A stretch of 5,704 nt of DNA from Nitrososphaerota archaeon (GTDB lineage: Archaea > Thermoproteota > Nitrososphaeria > Nitrososphaerales > UBA57), in the NCBI GenBank assembly GCA_022572285.1, contig JACZWF010000104.1, positions 1 through 5,704 on the forward strand, read 5' to 3'. Below are positions 5,024 through 5,704 of the stretch, one piece after another; the stretch's first letter is position 1, and each line of letters opens with the position of its first letter. The notes under the pieces are model-generated. The model did not search any database and had not been told where the DNA came from. It saw nothing but the letters and a program-made list of their open reading frames with translations. Position numbers and translations under genes: made by a program.

Positions 5024-5029
5024 TATAAA
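5024..5029. promoter_or_regulatory. Shared TATA element in the divergent promoter
   Basis: TATAAA read on the + strand is TTTATA on the minus strand, 25-30 bp before the zinc-ribbon ATG and therefore its likely promoter. Read rightward it would start transcription near 5050 and give the PRPP synthetase message a leader of about 60 nt containing the GGAGGG site. One element may thus serve both genes. Confidence 0.4.
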
Positions 5030-5071
5030 GCTTATGGCAATATGTGAACTGTTTTCTAAAAACGAGCCAAG

Positions 5072-5084
5072 TGGTTATTAACCA
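5072..5084. repeat. Perfect palindrome before PRPP synthetase, possible operator
   Basis: TGGTTATTAACCA is a perfect dyad (6 bp on each side of one T) located 28 bp before the TTG start. Its centre, TTATTAA, could also be a TATA-like box giving initiation near 5105. A dyad over or just after the promoter is a natural repressor site for a nucleotide-synthesis gene, but no regulator is known here. Confidence 0.4.
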
Positions 5085-5094
5085 AACTGCTGAA

Positions 5095-5100
5095 GGAGGG
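5095..5100 (+). promoter_or_regulatory. Ribosome binding site of PRPP synthetase gene
   Basis: GGAGGG is a strong anti-16S match. It lies 2 bases before TTG 5103 and 11 bases before TTG 5112, neither ideal. The family's N-terminus (a few residues before IVLGGPAS) fits 5112 better. Confidence 0.5.
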
Positions 5101-5111
5101 GTTTGGGTAGC

Positions 5112-5704
5112 TTGAGTGAGTGGATTGTACTGGGTGGTCCAGCTTCCATAGAAATAGCCAAGAATTTGGCAAAGGTGACAAACCTAGAGCTCGTTCAAGT
5201 CGACTATAAGGCGTTTCCCGACGGTGAGGGTAAAGTGAGGTTTAGCGCAGATGTGATGAATAAGAACGTGATAATGGTCCACGGTACTCATCCGCCTTGT
5301 GATACCCACCTTATCCAGGCTCTCTTCATCGCTCATAAGCTAAGCCAAGAGGGAGCTGCCGTACATGCATGTATCCCGTACCTTGCATATGCCCGACAGG
5401 ATTCTGAGTTTCAAGCTGGTGAGATAGTGAGTCTTGCTACAATTTCCCACCTCTTTAGAACAGTCGGGGTAAAGTCCCTGGTTACGGTTGACATCCACAG
5501 TAGTCACGGCTTGGGCTACTTTTCAATTCCTAGCTATAGCGTTTCAGCGATTCCTCTTCTGGCAGAATTTGCCAGGCAAAACCTCAATCTTAACTCTCCT
5601 TTGGCAGTCTCGCCTGATTTCGGGGGTTCGACTCGTGTCGAAGCTTTTGCTACCATCCTTGGAATCGAGAAGATCTCCCTAAAAAAAGCACGGATCAGAA
5701 CTAC
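5112..5704 (+). CDS. prs: Ribose-phosphate pyrophosphokinase, 3' end beyond window
   Basis: The gene encodes PRPP synthetase, which transfers pyrophosphate from ATP to ribose 5-phosphate, supplying PRPP for purine, pyrimidine, His, Trp and NAD synthesis in the cytoplasm. The 197 residues present (of roughly 285-300 expected) show IVLGGPAS at the N-terminus, FPDGE (35-39), the ATP-binding PYLAYARQD (89-97), VDIHSSH (126-132) where the metal-binding DxH lies, the SPDFGGSTRV region (167-176), and KKAR (191-194) where the flexible catalytic loop with its essential Lys begins. The DIHSSH and YLAYARQD wording is archaeal in style. The PRPP-binding loop, normally near residue 215-225, is cut off by the window edge. 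The TTG at 5112 is preferred; TTG 5103 would add MGS. The gene is divergent from the zinc-ribbon gene. Confidence 0.93.
   Translation, partial: MSEWIVLGGPASIEIAKNLAKVTNLELVQVDYKAFPDGEGKVRFSADVMNKNVIMVHGTHPPCDTHLIQALFIAHKLSQEGAAVHACIPYLAYARQDSEFQAGEIVSLATISHLFRTVGVKSLVTVDIHSSHGLGYFSIPSYSVSAIPLLAEFARQNLNLNSPLAVSPDFGGSTRVEAFATILGIEKISLKKARIRT

Noticed and set aside
5488..5682. Short + frame inside the PRPP synthetase gene
   Set aside because: The overlapping frame carries the PRPP synthetase motifs from 5112 to the window end, so this is a shadow.
1..5704. CRISPR arrays, insertion sequences, integrase or attachment sites
   Set aside because: No regularly spaced direct repeats, no terminal inverted repeats flanked by target duplications, and no transposase- or integrase-like protein were seen.

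Overview
The window looks like a piece of an archaeal chromosome of moderate GC, most likely from the TACK side (Thaumarchaeota/Bathyarchaeia-like), although rank cannot be fixed from sequence alone. The reasons are a GPN-loop GTPase (an archaeal/eukaryotic family), an archaeal-style PRPP synthetase, a stand-alone CinA N-terminal domain with the YIKSHP motif, an Rpb9/TFS-like zinc-ribbon mini-protein, TATA-like boxes about 25-30 bp before several genes, and a mix of apparently leaderless genes and genes with GGAG-type ribosome sites.

Left half (1-2110), poorly characterised. It opens with an unrecognised 164-residue coiled-coil-type ORF (25-519). A 343-bp gap (520-862) follows, holding two small hairpins with the same CGAG loop, a good TATA box and a possible 25-codon mini-ORF. 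Next is a two-gene unit. The first gene (863-1316) is split by a +1 shift in a run of eight C; removing one C restores one continuous 150-residue protein. The second gene (1313-1786) overlaps it by 4 bp and looks like a winged-helix protein. After a gap with a palindrome and a strong TATA box comes a 34-residue single-span membrane protein (2006-2110) with its own GGAGGG site. It is preceded by two tiny ORFs joined to it through GTGA and ATGA overlaps.

Right half (2166-5704), compact housekeeping genes in strictly alternating orientation: MeaB/ArgK-type GTPase (+), GPN-loop GTPase (-), CinA/MoaB-fold protein (+), zinc-ribbon mini-protein (-), and the N-terminal two thirds of ribose-phosphate pyrophosphokinase (+, running off the right edge). 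MeaB and the GPN GTPase meet tail to tail with their stop codons overlapping. GPN/CinA and zinc ribbon/PRPP synthetase are divergent pairs sharing short promoter regions. Because the genes alternate, they are not one operon. Their roles are separate: cobalamin-enzyme chaperoning (MeaB), probable RNA polymerase assembly or a related GTPase role (GPN), nucleotide-pyrophosphatase-type chemistry (CinA domain), unknown zinc-dependent binding, and PRPP supply for nucleotide, His, Trp and NAD synthesis.

No tRNA, rRNA, CRISPR array, transposase or integrase was recognised. The most unusual points are the poly-C frameshift, the overlapping mini-ORF chain before the membrane micro-protein, and the structured first gap. 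None of them by itself proves a new system.
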